DNA of 64,000 bases from assembly GCA_051883455.1 (NCBI GenBank), contig JBJETT010000009.1, positions 1 to 64,000 of the forward strand, in the 5' to 3' direction. Below, piece after piece: positions 49,747 to 58,292 of this stretch; the stretch's first letter is position 1, and each line of letters starts with the position of its first letter. Position numbers and translations under genes: made by a program. The notes beneath the pieces were generated by a model that ran no database searches, was not told the origin of the DNA, and saw nothing but the letters and a program-made list of their open reading frames with translations. Origin of the DNA: HGM11368 sp051883455 (GTDB lineage: Bacteria > Bacillota > Clostridia > Christensenellales > UBA3700).

Positions 49747-50376
49747 TTAGTCGACTATACCGCGTCGTTGCAACGTGCGTATTATCGCCTCGTGCACTTG
49801 TGCTATTTCGCCACTAGCGTCTATCGCCACTATGCGTCCCTTGTATCTATCGCAAGCAATCTTGTATCCGCGATATACTTCGTCGTGGAAGGCACGATTT
49901 TCTTGCTCTATTCTATCGTCCTTGTCGGCTCCGCCCTTGCGCGCAAAGCCAAGCTTAGGCTCCAAATCCAAAAATATCGTGAGGTCGGGCATTACGTCCC
50001 CGCACGCTAGCATGTTGAGCGAGTCCACGTAGTCCTCTCCCAAGCCCCTCGCCACGCCTTGATAGGCAAAAGTGGAGTCGGTAAATCTGTCGCATACGAC
50101 TATCTCGCCCCTCTCCAAAGCAGGTCTGATGACTTGTCCTATCAACTGCGCTCTCGAGGCAGAGTACAGCAACGCCTCGCATTCTTTGGTCATGCCCACG
50201 CTGTCGGTAGACAATATTAGTTTGCGTATCTCTTCGGATATTTTGCTACCGCCCGGCTCCCTCAAAAACAACGCCTTGATACCGTTGTCTTGAAAATACT
50301 CGCGTAGCAATGCAATTTGAGTGGATTTGCCCACTCCTTCGCAACCTTCAAACGTGATAAACTTTCCTCTTTTCAT
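49747..50376 (-). CDS. tmk: thymidylate kinase
   Basis: 209 residues; phosphorylates dTMP. P-loop EGCEGVGKSTQ, DR(Y/H)-type motif VVCDRFTDSTFAYQG and a LID region rich in Arg/Lys are visible. ATG 50376 follows AGGTG; an upstream in-frame GTG (50382) is less likely. Confidence 0.95.
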   Translation of the reverse strand: MKRGKFITFEGCEGVGKSTQIALLREYFQDNGIKALFLREPGGSKISEEIRKLILSTDSVGMTKECEALLYSASRAQLIGQVIRPALERGEIVVCDRFTDSTFAYQGVARGLGEDYVDSLNMLACGDVMPDLTIFLDLEPKLGFARKGGADKDDRIEQENRAFHDEVYRGYKIACDRYKGRIVAIDASGEIAQVHEAIIRTLQRRGIVD

Positions 50377-50385
50377 ACTCACCTA

Positions 50386-51672
50386 TTATTGTAGCACAGC
50401 AACGCGTCCGTTTACAAGACCAAAAAGACGAGTAGCGTTGGCTGTGATATATTCTGCGACTTTTTCGTCTATTATTTCTCCCGCTCTCACTATCGGCATA
50501 CCCGGTGGATATACGCCTATCTCGCAAGCGCATACCTTACCCACGCATTGGCTTAGCTCTACGAAAGCAACTTGCCCCTCTGCCCGATAAGCCCTCTTTG
50601 GCTGAGGCGGTGCCTGCAAAATCCCTTCCGCCTTTTTGGTAGGAGCTACCGACAAATACTTGGCAAAAAAATCAAGACTAGTGTAATTGTACGGCGTAAC
50701 GATGAGCACCATCTTGTCAAGGTACGTCATCTCCACCTCGATGCCACGATGCGACAACCACTCGGCGGTAAAGCTTGCCTCGTCGCCTTGACTCTGCAAT
50801 ACCAGCCTCGTCGGGTCGTCGGTAGGCAGTAACTTCCACTTGCCTATCTCGCTACCCAAACTCTTGATCTTAGCGACAACCTCTCGGTAATATACGTTGC
50901 CCTTGTCGTTCATTTCACCTATCGCCCAATCTATACTCTGCATAACGAGATAACTCGGCGACGAGGTGTGGAAAAAATTGCGATAGTAGGTGGCAAGGTC
51001 AACGAGATTAGTCTCCGTCACGTTGAGCACACTTGCTCCGCCGTAACAAGGAAGCGTCTTATGCAAACTATGAACGCAAAGATGAGCGTATTGACTTGGG
51101 CTGTCCGGTAGACAATCGGCAAAGGCAAAATGCGCCGAATGCGCTCCGTCCACCCACAAAATAGCACCCTTGTCGTCGGCTATTTGCCTAAGCTTGAATA
51201 AATCTTTGCATATACCGAAATAATCGGGTGAAGTCGTGCAAATTGCCGACACGTATCGAGTTTTTTGCATATAACGAACTAAATCGTCGAGGCAATCAAA
51301 CACGCTGACTTGCAAATTGTGCAACATAGCGCCGTTCCAAAAAGCCTTATGCATTTCTCCTAAGACGGCCACCTCTCCGCCAAGCTGTGACAAAATCCCC
51401 AGCGAAGCCAATATGGCCGTGGTAGAGCCCGTGGTAAATATAAGGCTTCTATCCACTCCGTACGCTTTGGCAAGGTCGGCTTCCAGCTCGGCTATTACGC
51501 CTTGGGGATTGAGTAGGTTGTCGGTATAGCCCAATTCCGTAACGTCGTAAGGACATGCGTCCCAAATGCCACCCTTCAAATTGCCACTGTGCCCCGGCAT
51601 ATGAAAGCGTGCTTTGGAATGGTCGACGTACCCTTGTATTGCGCCTAGTAGCGGTCTATCTCTATCCTGCAT
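50386..51672 (-). CDS. Orn/Lys/Arg decarboxylase-family PLP protein (YaaO-like)
   Basis: 428 residues. The PLP lysine is in VHSLHKTLPCYGGAS, with the preceding WVDGAHSAHF aspartate and the N-terminal HMPGHSGNL typical of this group. The C-terminal small domain has YPPGMPIVRAGEII. Members include arginine and lysine decarboxylases; the substrate is not decided by sequence. It belongs to the yaaO-tmk-holB-ricT string. No ribosome site of normal strength precedes ATG 51672, and a terminator hairpin with its T tract ends about 7 nt before it. Confidence 0.85.
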   Translation of the reverse strand: MQDRDRPLLGAIQGYVDHSKARFHMPGHSGNLKGGIWDACPYDVTELGYTDNLLNPQGVIAELEADLAKAYGVDRSLIFTTGSTTAILASLGILSQLGGEVAVLGEMHKAFWNGAMLHNLQVSVFDCLDDLVRYMQKTRYVSAICTTSPDYFGICKDLFKLRQIADDKGAILWVDGAHSAHFAFADCLPDSPSQYAHLCVHSLHKTLPCYGGASVLNVTETNLVDLATYYRNFFHTSSPSYLVMQSIDWAIGEMNDKGNVYYREVVAKIKSLGSEIGKWKLLPTDDPTRLVLQSQGDEASFTAEWLSHRGIEVEMTYLDKMVLIVTPYNYTSLDFFAKYLSVAPTKKAEGILQAPPQPKRAYRAEGQVAFVELSQCVGKVCACEIGVYPPGMPIVRAGEIIDEKVAEYITANATRLFGLVNGRVAVLQ

Positions 51673-51679
51673 ATCACTC

Positions 51680-51703
51680 AAAAAAGGCAGTCCTCGGACT
51701 GCC
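51680..51703 (-). terminator. terminator between lysS and the decarboxylase gene
   Basis: Minus strand: a 7-bp stem (GGCAGTC / GACTGCC) with a 4-nt loop and T6, starting 6 bp after the lysS stop. The T tract runs almost into the next start codon. Confidence 0.75.
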
Positions 51704-51708
51704 GAATT

Positions 51709-53178
51709 TTATTTGTTTGGTTTCATCGTCGGGAACAACAAAACGTCTCTGATACTAAATTGGTCGGTAAACAACATTACCAATCTATCTACGCCGATGC
51801 CAAGTCCGCCCGTAGGTGGAAGTCCGTACATCAATGCGTTGACGTAATCTTCGTCCATCATTTGAGCCTCGTCGTCGCCCTTCTCTCTCTCGGCTACTTG
51901 AGCCATAAATCTTGCCTTTTGGTCGATTGGATCGTTGAGCTCGGAGAAAGCGTTGCCCATCTCTCTCGACGTGATAAAGAACTCAAATCTCTCGGTAAGC
52001 CTGTTGTCGGTTGGCTTGCGCTTAGCAAGTGGCGAAACCTCAACGGGATAGTCGAGAATAAAGGTTGGTTGAACGAGATGCTCCTCTACCTTTTGGTCGA
52101 ATACTTCGTAGAGAAGCTTGCCCCAAGTCAAGTTGTCCGCCAAGCCTACGCCTACGCTTTCGGCTTGCTTTTTGAGTGCTTCTACGTCGTCCGTTGCGTC
52201 AAAGTCTATACCCGTAAACTCTTTGACCGCCTCTACCATGGTCATCTTCTTCCAAGGTCTTGCCAAGGATATAGGCGTGCCTTGGTACTCTATCTCGGTA
52301 GTGCCTTTGGTGGTGAGCGCGATATGCTCGAAAAGTCTCTCGGTGAGTTCCATCATATGATGATAGTCGGTATATGCTTCGTAGAGCTCTACCGTAGTGA
52401 ACTCCGGATTGTGCTTGGTGTCCATGCCCTCGTTGCGGAATAGTCTACCCATTTCGTACACCTTCTCAAATCCGCCCACGATGAGCCTCTTGAGATAAAG
52501 CTCGGGTGCAATACGCATGTACATATCAATGTCCAAAGTGTTGTGGTGGGTGATAAAAGGTCTTGCGCTCGCTCCGCCCGCTATGGTGTTGAGGATTGGA
52601 GTGTCAACCTCGACGAAGCCCTCGCCGTCCAAGAAAGAACGTATAGCGCTGATGATGCGACTGCGCATAACGAAAGTTTCTTTGACCTCGGGATTGGCAA
52701 TGAGGTCTACGTATCTTTGACGATATCTAAGGTCGGTGTTGGTAAGTCCGTGGAACTTCTCAGGCAACGGCAACAACGATTTGGAGAGCAATACCATCTT
52801 CTCTGCGTGAATGGATATCTCGCCCATCTTGGTGGTAAACACCACTCCCTCTACGCCCACGATGTCGCCTATGTCGAACTTCTTAAATTCGGCGTAGTTT
52901 TCTTCGCCGAGAGAGTCTCTGCTGACGTAAAGTTGGATACTACCCGTGCCGTCGAGCACGTGTCCGAAGCTTGCCTTGCCCATGACTCTCTTGGATATAA
53001 GACGACCGGCAATACGCACCTTTTTGTCGGCGTAGCTGTCGTAATTGTCCTTGATAACTTGAGCGTAAGCGTCCTTGTCGAATTTGACTATCTCAAAAGG
53101 ATTTTTGCCCATAGCAATAAGATTGTCGAGTTTTTCTCTACGTGCCTTGAGTATATCGTTTAAATTTTCTTGTTCCAT
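51709..53178 (-). CDS. lysS: lysyl-tRNA synthetase, class II
   Basis: 489 residues. N-terminal OB-fold anticodon-binding domain (VRIAGRLISKRVMGKASFGHV) and class II core: motif 1 near FVMRSRIISAIRSFLDGEGFVEVDTPIL, motif 2 FEKVYEMGRLFRNEGMDTKHNPEFT (fRxE), and motif 3 GLGIGVDRLVMLFTD. 20 bp after greA. Confidence 0.97.
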   Translation of the reverse strand: MEQENLNDILKARREKLDNLIAMGKNPFEIVKFDKDAYAQVIKDNYDSYADKKVRIAGRLISKRVMGKASFGHVLDGTGSIQLYVSRDSLGEENYAEFKKFDIGDIVGVEGVVFTTKMGEISIHAEKMVLLSKSLLPLPEKFHGLTNTDLRYRQRYVDLIANPEVKETFVMRSRIISAIRSFLDGEGFVEVDTPILNTIAGGASARPFITHHNTLDIDMYMRIAPELYLKRLIVGGFEKVYEMGRLFRNEGMDTKHNPEFTTVELYEAYTDYHHMMELTERLFEHIALTTKGTTEIEYQGTPISLARPWKKMTMVEAVKEFTGIDFDATDDVEALKKQAESVGVGLADNLTWGKLLYEVFDQKVEEHLVQPTFILDYPVEVSPLAKRKPTDNRLTERFEFFITSREMGNAFSELNDPIDQKARFMAQVAEREKGDDEAQMMDEDYVNALMYGLPPTGGLGIGVDRLVMLFTDQFSIRDVLLFPTMKPNK

Positions 53179-53198
53179 CTCTATGTCCTTTGGGTAGT

Positions 53199-53675
53199 TT
53201 ATTTTTTGATTTCCAAAATTTTGATTTTGTAAGAGTCACCGTTCTTGATAACTACGTCGACTTCTTCACCTATCTTGCGTCCCAAAATAGCTTGTGCAAG
53301 CGGTGACTCGTTGCTGATAATACCGTCCTCGATAGAAGCCTCGGTGTGACCGAGAATTTGATAGGTAAACTCTTCTTCCATATCCATATCGTAGAAGGTG
53401 ACGGTGTTGCCAATGTTGACTACGCCCTCTTGTCCGTCGCTATTGTCGATGATGACTGCGTGCTCGAGCTGATATTTCATCTCGTCGATAGCGCGCTCGA
53501 GCAAATCGTACTCTTCTTTTGCCGATTTGTACTCCGCATTTTCGGAAAGATCGCCGTACTCTCTAGCCTCGGCTATTCTGGCAATCAGCTCTCTTCTTTT
53601 GACCGTCTCGTATTCTTTTAGTTTTTGCTCCAGCTTGTCTCTTCCTGCTTGAGAAAAGATAAATTCTTCTGCCAT
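53199..53675 (-). CDS. greA: transcription elongation factor GreA
   Basis: 158 residues; rescues backtracked RNA polymerase by stimulating transcript cleavage. The coiled-coil tip contains the acidic pair in EAREYGDLSENAEY, and the C-terminal FKBP-like domain is complete (GNTVTFYDMDMEEEFTYQILG). Between rex and lysS. Confidence 0.96.
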   Translation of the reverse strand: MAEEFIFSQAGRDKLEQKLKEYETVKRRELIARIAEAREYGDLSENAEYKSAKEEYDLLERAIDEMKYQLEHAVIIDNSDGQEGVVNIGNTVTFYDMDMEEEFTYQILGHTEASIEDGIISNESPLAQAILGRKIGEEVDVVIKNGDSYKIKILEIKK

Positions 53676-53685
53676 AACTCACTCC

Positions 53686-54309
53686 TTATACGTTGTTTTT
53701 CGTTCTATAACTCAGCACCAATAGGCTCTCCGACATGGATATGTTCTCGATAGAAACGTAGTCGGGTACCTCTAAATCAATAGGTGCAAAATTCCAAATA
53801 CTCTTGATGCCACAGCTTATTATTTTGTCGGCGACGCTCTGTGCAGCGGACTTAGGCGTCGCAATAACAGCCATATCTACCGCGTTGTCCTTGACGTAGG
53901 ACTCGAATTGCGACATATTGTAGACCTTGATACCGCCAACGTTGTCGATGACGGGATTGGAGTCGAACATTGCTCTTACCTTAAATCCGTACTTTTCGAA
54001 ACCTTGGTAGCCACCCAACGCTCTACCTATGTTGCCCGCACCGATTATGACTACGTTGTAGTCGTGGTCAAGCCCCATTATAGTTGCCAACTCTTGTTTG
54101 AGTTTGGCTACGTCGTAGCCGTATCCTTGCTGACCAAATCCGCCGAAATTGCAAAAATCTTGCCTAACTTGAGAAGCGGTAATACCTAACATACCTGCTA
54201 GCGCGTTGGAAGATATCTTAGTTACGCCTTGGTCGGAGAGGTTTTTGACTGCTCGGTAATATTTGGGCAATCTCTTGACGACTGCTTCGGAAATAACTTT
54301 TTTTTGCAT
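53686..54309 (-). CDS. rex: redox-sensing transcriptional repressor Rex
   Basis: 207 residues. N-terminal winged helix (VVKRLPKYYRAVKNLSDQGVTKISSNALAGMLG, TASQVRQDFCNFGGFGQQGYGY) and C-terminal NAD(H)-binding Rossmann domain (VIIGAGNIGRALGGY). Rex senses the NADH/NAD+ ratio and controls fermentation genes; the alcohol dehydrogenase in this window could be a target, which is inference. ATG 54309 follows AGGGGG. First gene of the rex-greA-lysS run. Confidence 0.96.
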   Translation of the reverse strand: MQKKVISEAVVKRLPKYYRAVKNLSDQGVTKISSNALAGMLGITASQVRQDFCNFGGFGQQGYGYDVAKLKQELATIMGLDHDYNVVIIGAGNIGRALGGYQGFEKYGFKVRAMFDSNPVIDNVGGIKVYNMSQFESYVKDNAVDMAVIATPKSAAQSVADKIISCGIKSIWNFAPIDLEVPDYVSIENISMSESLLVLSYRTKNNV

Positions 54310-54334
54310 AACGCCCCCTAAAAATATTATAATT

Positions 54335-54363
54335 ATTTTAATCGTATAACCTAGTTTTGTCAA
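54335..54363 (-). promoter_or_regulatory. promoter of rex
   Basis: Minus strand: consensus TTGACA (54363-54358), 17-bp spacer, TAAAAT (54340-54335). No clear Rex operator was recognised. Confidence 0.6.
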
Positions 54364-54403
54364 GTCCTTTTTGACAAACAAAAGTTAGTACTATTACTAT
54401 TCG

Positions 54404-54433
54404 TTGACAATTAGGACAAAATTTGCGTACAAT
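54404..54433 (+). promoter_or_regulatory. promoter of the 85-residue gene, leaderless geometry
   Basis: Consensus TTGACA, 18-bp spacer, TACAAT. Six nt later comes ATG 54440, with no Shine-Dalgarno sequence. Confidence 0.65.
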
Positions 54434-54439
54434 ATATCT

Positions 54440-54697
54440 ATGAAACTGTGGATACGATTGTTAGAAGACAACAAAATGATAAAGGACAAAATAGTCGTTT
54501 GCAACAACGTCGGCTGTGTAGCTGACCTCGAAGAGGTGCTGAGAGATATATGTCACAGTCTCGATTTGCCTACCCCGATAGTATTGCCTACGCACTATCG
54601 CAACTTCGTAGATTTCCACAACGCAAAATTCAAAAAAGACGACTTCGTAGAAAGTCTTGACGGTGATATATTGATAGTAGAGGACTGCAAAGAATAG
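54440..54697 (+). CDS. uncharacterised 85-residue protein
   Basis: Begins MKLWIRLLEDNKMIKDKIVV and ends DGDILIVEDCKE. It contains two or three cysteines (CNNVGCVADLEEV), no membrane segment and no recognised domain; size and pattern suggest a small alpha/beta fold. ATG 54440 is chosen because the promoter ends 6 nt upstream; the longer in-frame start at 54404 lies inside the -35 box. It is divergent from rex. A 13-bp inverted repeat spans its stop codon. Function unknown. Confidence 0.65.
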   Translation: MKLWIRLLEDNKMIKDKIVVCNNVGCVADLEEVLRDICHSLDLPTPIVLPTHYRNFVDFHNAKFKKDDFVESLDGDILIVEDCKE

Positions 54698-54709
54698 CAG
54701 TCCTCTACT
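54676..54709. terminator. perfect 13-bp hairpin across the stop codon
   Basis: AGTAGAGGACTGC and GCAGTCCTCTACT flank an 8-nt loop that holds most of the stop codon. The T tract is poor (TTAAAAA), so it may serve as an RNA-stability hairpin rather than a classic terminator. Confidence 0.5.
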
Positions 54710-54763
54710 TAAAAACTCGAAAAAACTCGATACGTGTCGCTAAAATTGCTTACTAGTAATCTA

Positions 54764-55762
54764 TTATGCTAAGTCACAACGCTCGGCGTGATAGAGGTTG
54801 AATAGGGCAAAGGCTACTTGATACACTATAGATATGATTATCATAGATACGAGGTTCATTCCTTTGAGCATAGGTCCCGTCAAGCTGAGAGCCGACATAA
54901 ACTCGAGATTGATAAACATACCCACGTAGCCTACGTAGAGATAGCCGAGCAACATCTCCAAGTTGGAAGCGAATATGCACGCCAAAATTGCAAGCGCCAT
55001 GCCGTTGCCCTTTTTCCACGTAAGATTGCACATAAACGCGCCGAATTGGATATACGCAAACAGAGCGAACAGCTTGAATGCAATCTGCAAAGCAAGATAT
55101 CCCATATAAGGCATTACGCCCACTTTAGTTGCGCCTATGACGTAAATCACCTTCTTGGTGGCAACGCCAAACTTAATCATCGCAACTATCTGTGCAAACA
55201 ATATCAAGGCGATAAATACCAGCGCGCTGATACACCAAACGCTGAGCACCTTGGCGCCGTACATCTTTTTTCTACCGACAGGTCGCAATAGCTGCATTTT
55301 GAGAGTGCCGTCGGACTTTTCTCCACCCCAACTTCTGCAAATTATTATTACTGCAAAAAGCGTGATTATGCTAAACGCCGAATTGAGAACGGCGTCGATA
55401 TAGCCTGCGCTATCCAACCCCTCTTGACCCGCTATAGCAAAGTCGCTAGAACGCAGGTTGTTTGCTTTGAGATATTTGAGATACGCCAATGTGGCTTTGA
55501 GTTGATATAACTCGGTATCCAAAAGCCCGTTCTTGATAGCGGGAGTATAGTTGGCAATGTTCTCCTCTAGCATAGCTATCTCTTCGTCTATCGTTTCCAT
55601 ATCAATATTGATATCGAACGCACCGCCAATATCTTGCAGAAGCTCATAACCAAAGGTAAGCAAGAGCGCTAACGCTACGAGCACGCCGAGCAAAATAAAT
55701 ATCTTGCCCTTTCTAAATATTTTGTAACACTCGCCCGTAAAGGCATTGGAAAAGCTCTTCAT
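54764..55762 (-). CDS. ABC-2 type transporter permease
   Basis: 332 residues with about six membrane helices, the first at residues 20-42 (GKIFILLGVLVALALLL), and a long extracytoplasmic loop rich in acidic residues (DINIDMETIDEEIAMLEENI) between helices 1 and 2. GGAGACGG precedes ATG 55762, which overlaps the ATPase stop by 4 bp. Partner of the upstream ATPase; such exporters often move peptides, lipids or antibiotics. Substrate unknown. Confidence 0.85.
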   Translation of the reverse strand: MKSFSNAFTGECYKIFRKGKIFILLGVLVALALLLTFGYELLQDIGGAFDINIDMETIDEEIAMLEENIANYTPAIKNGLLDTELYQLKATLAYLKYLKANNLRSSDFAIAGQEGLDSAGYIDAVLNSAFSIITLFAVIIICRSWGGEKSDGTLKMQLLRPVGRKKMYGAKVLSVWCISALVFIALILFAQIVAMIKFGVATKKVIYVIGATKVGVMPYMGYLALQIAFKLFALFAYIQFGAFMCNLTWKKGNGMALAILACIFASNLEMLLGYLYVGYVGMFINLEFMSALSLTGPMLKGMNLVSMIIISIVYQVAFALFNLYHAERCDLA

Positions 55763-56697
55763 TTTACCGTCTCCATATAAATCTGTTCTAGCGTTTTCTT
55801 CTTGGTGTTGATAGAAGTAATGGCTACGCCTGCTCCGACCAACGCCGCCGTGACGTCGCTTATTTGTTGCTCCGACGTGCATTTGACGTAGACGAATTGG
55901 TCAACAATCTTGACTTGTATGCCCTCCAACTCTCCAATTACTTGCTCCGCCTTGACAACGTCGCTACAAGTCAAGCGCAATATAATCTCGCTGTTGTCCT
56001 TTTGAAGATTGGCAAGCGTGTCGACGGCAATGAGTTTGCCTTGCTTCATTATGCCCACCCTGTCGCACAACTCTTCGAGCTCGGACAAAATGTGCGAGGA
56101 TATGAGTATCGTCGTACCGTACTCTTTGGCTAGTCTACGTAAAATATCTCTCATCTCGATTATGCCTTGCGGGTCGAAGCCGTTGATTGGTTCGTCTAGC
56201 AACAATACCTTAGGAGAGTGCATTATAGCCTGCGCAATGCCGAGTCTTTGGCGCATGCCCAAAGAATAGGTCGAAAACTTGGTGTTGATGCGTTCTTTCA
56301 AGCCCACTATCTCCACCACTTGGTCTATCCTCGATTGTGGCAAGCCACCGCCAAGTTTTGCAAGCAACCTAAGGTTTTGCATGCCCGTCATATCCTTGAA
56401 AAGCGTAGGCTCTTCTACTATTGCGCCTACCCTTGACAAGACTTGTTCGCTGTCCTTTGCACTATCGTATCCGCATATCGTAACACTGCCGCCGTCGGCT
56501 CTGGTAAGCCCGAGCATAAGCTTGATGAGAGTGGTTTTGCCGGCGCCGTTGGAACCGACAAGCCCGAAAATTTCACCCTCTTCGATATCCAAGGTCACGT
56601 TGTCGACAGCCGTGATACGTTGGCTGTCAAGCTTGCTTCCCGTTTTGTTCTTGGTCTTATACGTCTTGGTAAGACCCTTGATTGATATAATTGCCAT
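55759..56697 (-). CDS. ABC transporter ATP-binding protein
   Basis: 312 residues. Walker A GSNGAGKTTLIKLMLG, signature YSLGMRQRLGIAQAIMHSP, Walker B VLLLDEPINGFDPQG, and a C-terminal regulatory domain of the DrrA/BcrA type. ATG 56697 follows GAGGG; the longer frame begins in the upstream AT-rich region without a ribosome site. Coupled to the permease. Confidence 0.92.
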   Translation of the reverse strand: MAIISIKGLTKTYKTKNKTGSKLDSQRITAVDNVTLDIEEGEIFGLVGSNGAGKTTLIKLMLGLTRADGGSVTICGYDSAKDSEQVLSRVGAIVEEPTLFKDMTGMQNLRLLAKLGGGLPQSRIDQVVEIVGLKERINTKFSTYSLGMRQRLGIAQAIMHSPKVLLLDEPINGFDPQGIIEMRDILRRLAKEYGTTILISSHILSELEELCDRVGIMKQGKLIAVDTLANLQKDNSEIILRLTCSDVVKAEQVIGELEGIQVKIVDQFVYVKCTSEQQISDVTAALVGAGVAITSINTKKKTLEQIYMETVK

Positions 56698-56852
56698 ATG
56701 CCCTCGTTGTGGTCGAAAATTTCGTTGCACACTATATTTTGTATACAAAAAAACTTTTCGACAAAAGACTTGATATTTTTGATAAATATGGTATTATTTT
56801 ATATACCGCAATTTGATTGTAGCACAATTCTATAGCTACTTCAAGGAGTATT

Positions 56853-58292
56853 ATGAATTTTTGTACCACCTCGACAACGCTGGACGACAACGGATATACG
56901 TTGCTGAAAAACAAGTTTATAACCGATTATATGCCACTGTGCGACGAGATACAACTAAAGGTGTACCTCTACGGCTTGTATTTGTCCACTTGTCCGCTGT
57001 CAGTTGACAACTGCGTGGACAATATGTGCGCTATCCTCGAGCTGCAACAAGAGGACGTGGAAAAGGCCTATACCGGACTAGCCGAACTCGGTCTAGTGAG
57101 TGTGGTGAGCGTATTTCCTCTCTCTGTCAAGTACAATACCCTCGTGCAGGCGGGCTTCAAAAAGCACTATAAGGCGGAAAAATACGCCGAGTTTAATAGA
57201 CAGCTCGAGAGTATATTCGGCGAAAATCTTACCCTTCCTTCGCAGTATCTTCCTTATTACGAATTTTTGGAAGAGAGCAAAATGGCTCCCGAAGTGCTAT
57301 TGATGATTGCTCGCTATTGCGTAGGTATCAAAAACGAAAAAATCAAAGCTAATTACGTCATTGCCGTAGCTAAAAATTGGCTGAGCGAGGGCGTGAGAAG
57401 CATTGAGGACGTGGAAGCGCGCATTGCTATGCTAGAGCTGACTAGCGAAGGACTGAGAGCAGTAGGAAAAGCCCTAAGCAAAAAGTCGGATATGAGCGTG
57501 GACGACAAAGACCTATATATCAAATGGACTAAGAATTGGGGCTTTGAATTGCAAACCGTACTAGCCGTAGTTAAGACGGCAAAAATCAAGACGAGTATGG
57601 CTAAGCTCGACGCTATGCTGGACGAGTGCTTCCGCAACAACGCCATAAGCCAAAGCGAAGCGGTGACCTATATTGAGGGAAAACAGCACCTCAAAGACCT
57701 CGCCATTGCCGTCAACAAAAACCTCGGTCTATTCTACGAAAACGTGGAAAGCGTGGTGGAAAAGTATATCTCGCCTTGGCTTGCCAAGGGCTTGGAAGAG
57801 GACGCGATTTTGCTGGTATCGGAGTACTGCTTTTCCAATTCCGTTCGCACTCTCGAAGGTATGAACCACGTGGCAAATAAGTTCGTCAAAGAAGGCAGAC
57901 TGAGCGTGCAAGCTATCAACGAATACCTATCCGAGCTTGCCAATATCGACAAAACTATCGCCAAATTGTTGGAGGCTTGCGGTACTTCTCGCGCAGTCAT
58001 CAAAGCCGATAGAGAACAATACGCCGTGTGGAAGTCTTGGGGCGTCGACGACGAGATTATACTCTACGCTTGCTCTTTGAGCGTAGGCAAAAATTACCCT
58101 ATGGGCAACGTACATTCTTTGCTATCGCGTTGGAGACAAGCAGGGCTCGATAGCTTGGAGGCAATCAAGGCGTATAGCGCGAGCGGCAGGGAGAAAACCA
58201 ACAATAGCTTTAATGAAAGCGACAAAAAATATAACAAAGACGAATTGTCGTCCTATCTTGGCAGTATAGACGACCTGGGAGACCTAGTATAA
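56853..58292 (+). CDS. DnaD/DnaB-type primosome protein
   Basis: 479 residues. An N-terminal winged-helix-like part is followed by a long helical middle and at least two DnaD C-terminal (DDBH2-type) repeats with the YxxxxxWG pattern: YIKWTKNWGFELQTVLAVV and YAVWKSWGVDDEIILYACS. Such proteins remodel origin DNA and help load the replicative helicase. AAGGAG precedes the ATG. The stop overlaps the start of the helicase-loader gene (TAATG), the same pairing as dnaB-dnaI in Bacillus. Confidence 0.88.
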   Translation: MNFCTTSTTLDDNGYTLLKNKFITDYMPLCDEIQLKVYLYGLYLSTCPLSVDNCVDNMCAILELQQEDVEKAYTGLAELGLVSVVSVFPLSVKYNTLVQAGFKKHYKAEKYAEFNRQLESIFGENLTLPSQYLPYYEFLEESKMAPEVLLMIARYCVGIKNEKIKANYVIAVAKNWLSEGVRSIEDVEARIAMLELTSEGLRAVGKALSKKSDMSVDDKDLYIKWTKNWGFELQTVLAVVKTAKIKTSMAKLDAMLDECFRNNAISQSEAVTYIEGKQHLKDLAIAVNKNLGLFYENVESVVEKYISPWLAKGLEEDAILLVSEYCFSNSVRTLEGMNHVANKFVKEGRLSVQAINEYLSELANIDKTIAKLLEACGTSRAVIKADREQYAVWKSWGVDDEIILYACSLSVGKNYPMGNVHSLLSRWRQAGLDSLEAIKAYSASGREKTNNSFNESDKKYNKDELSSYLGSIDDLGDLV

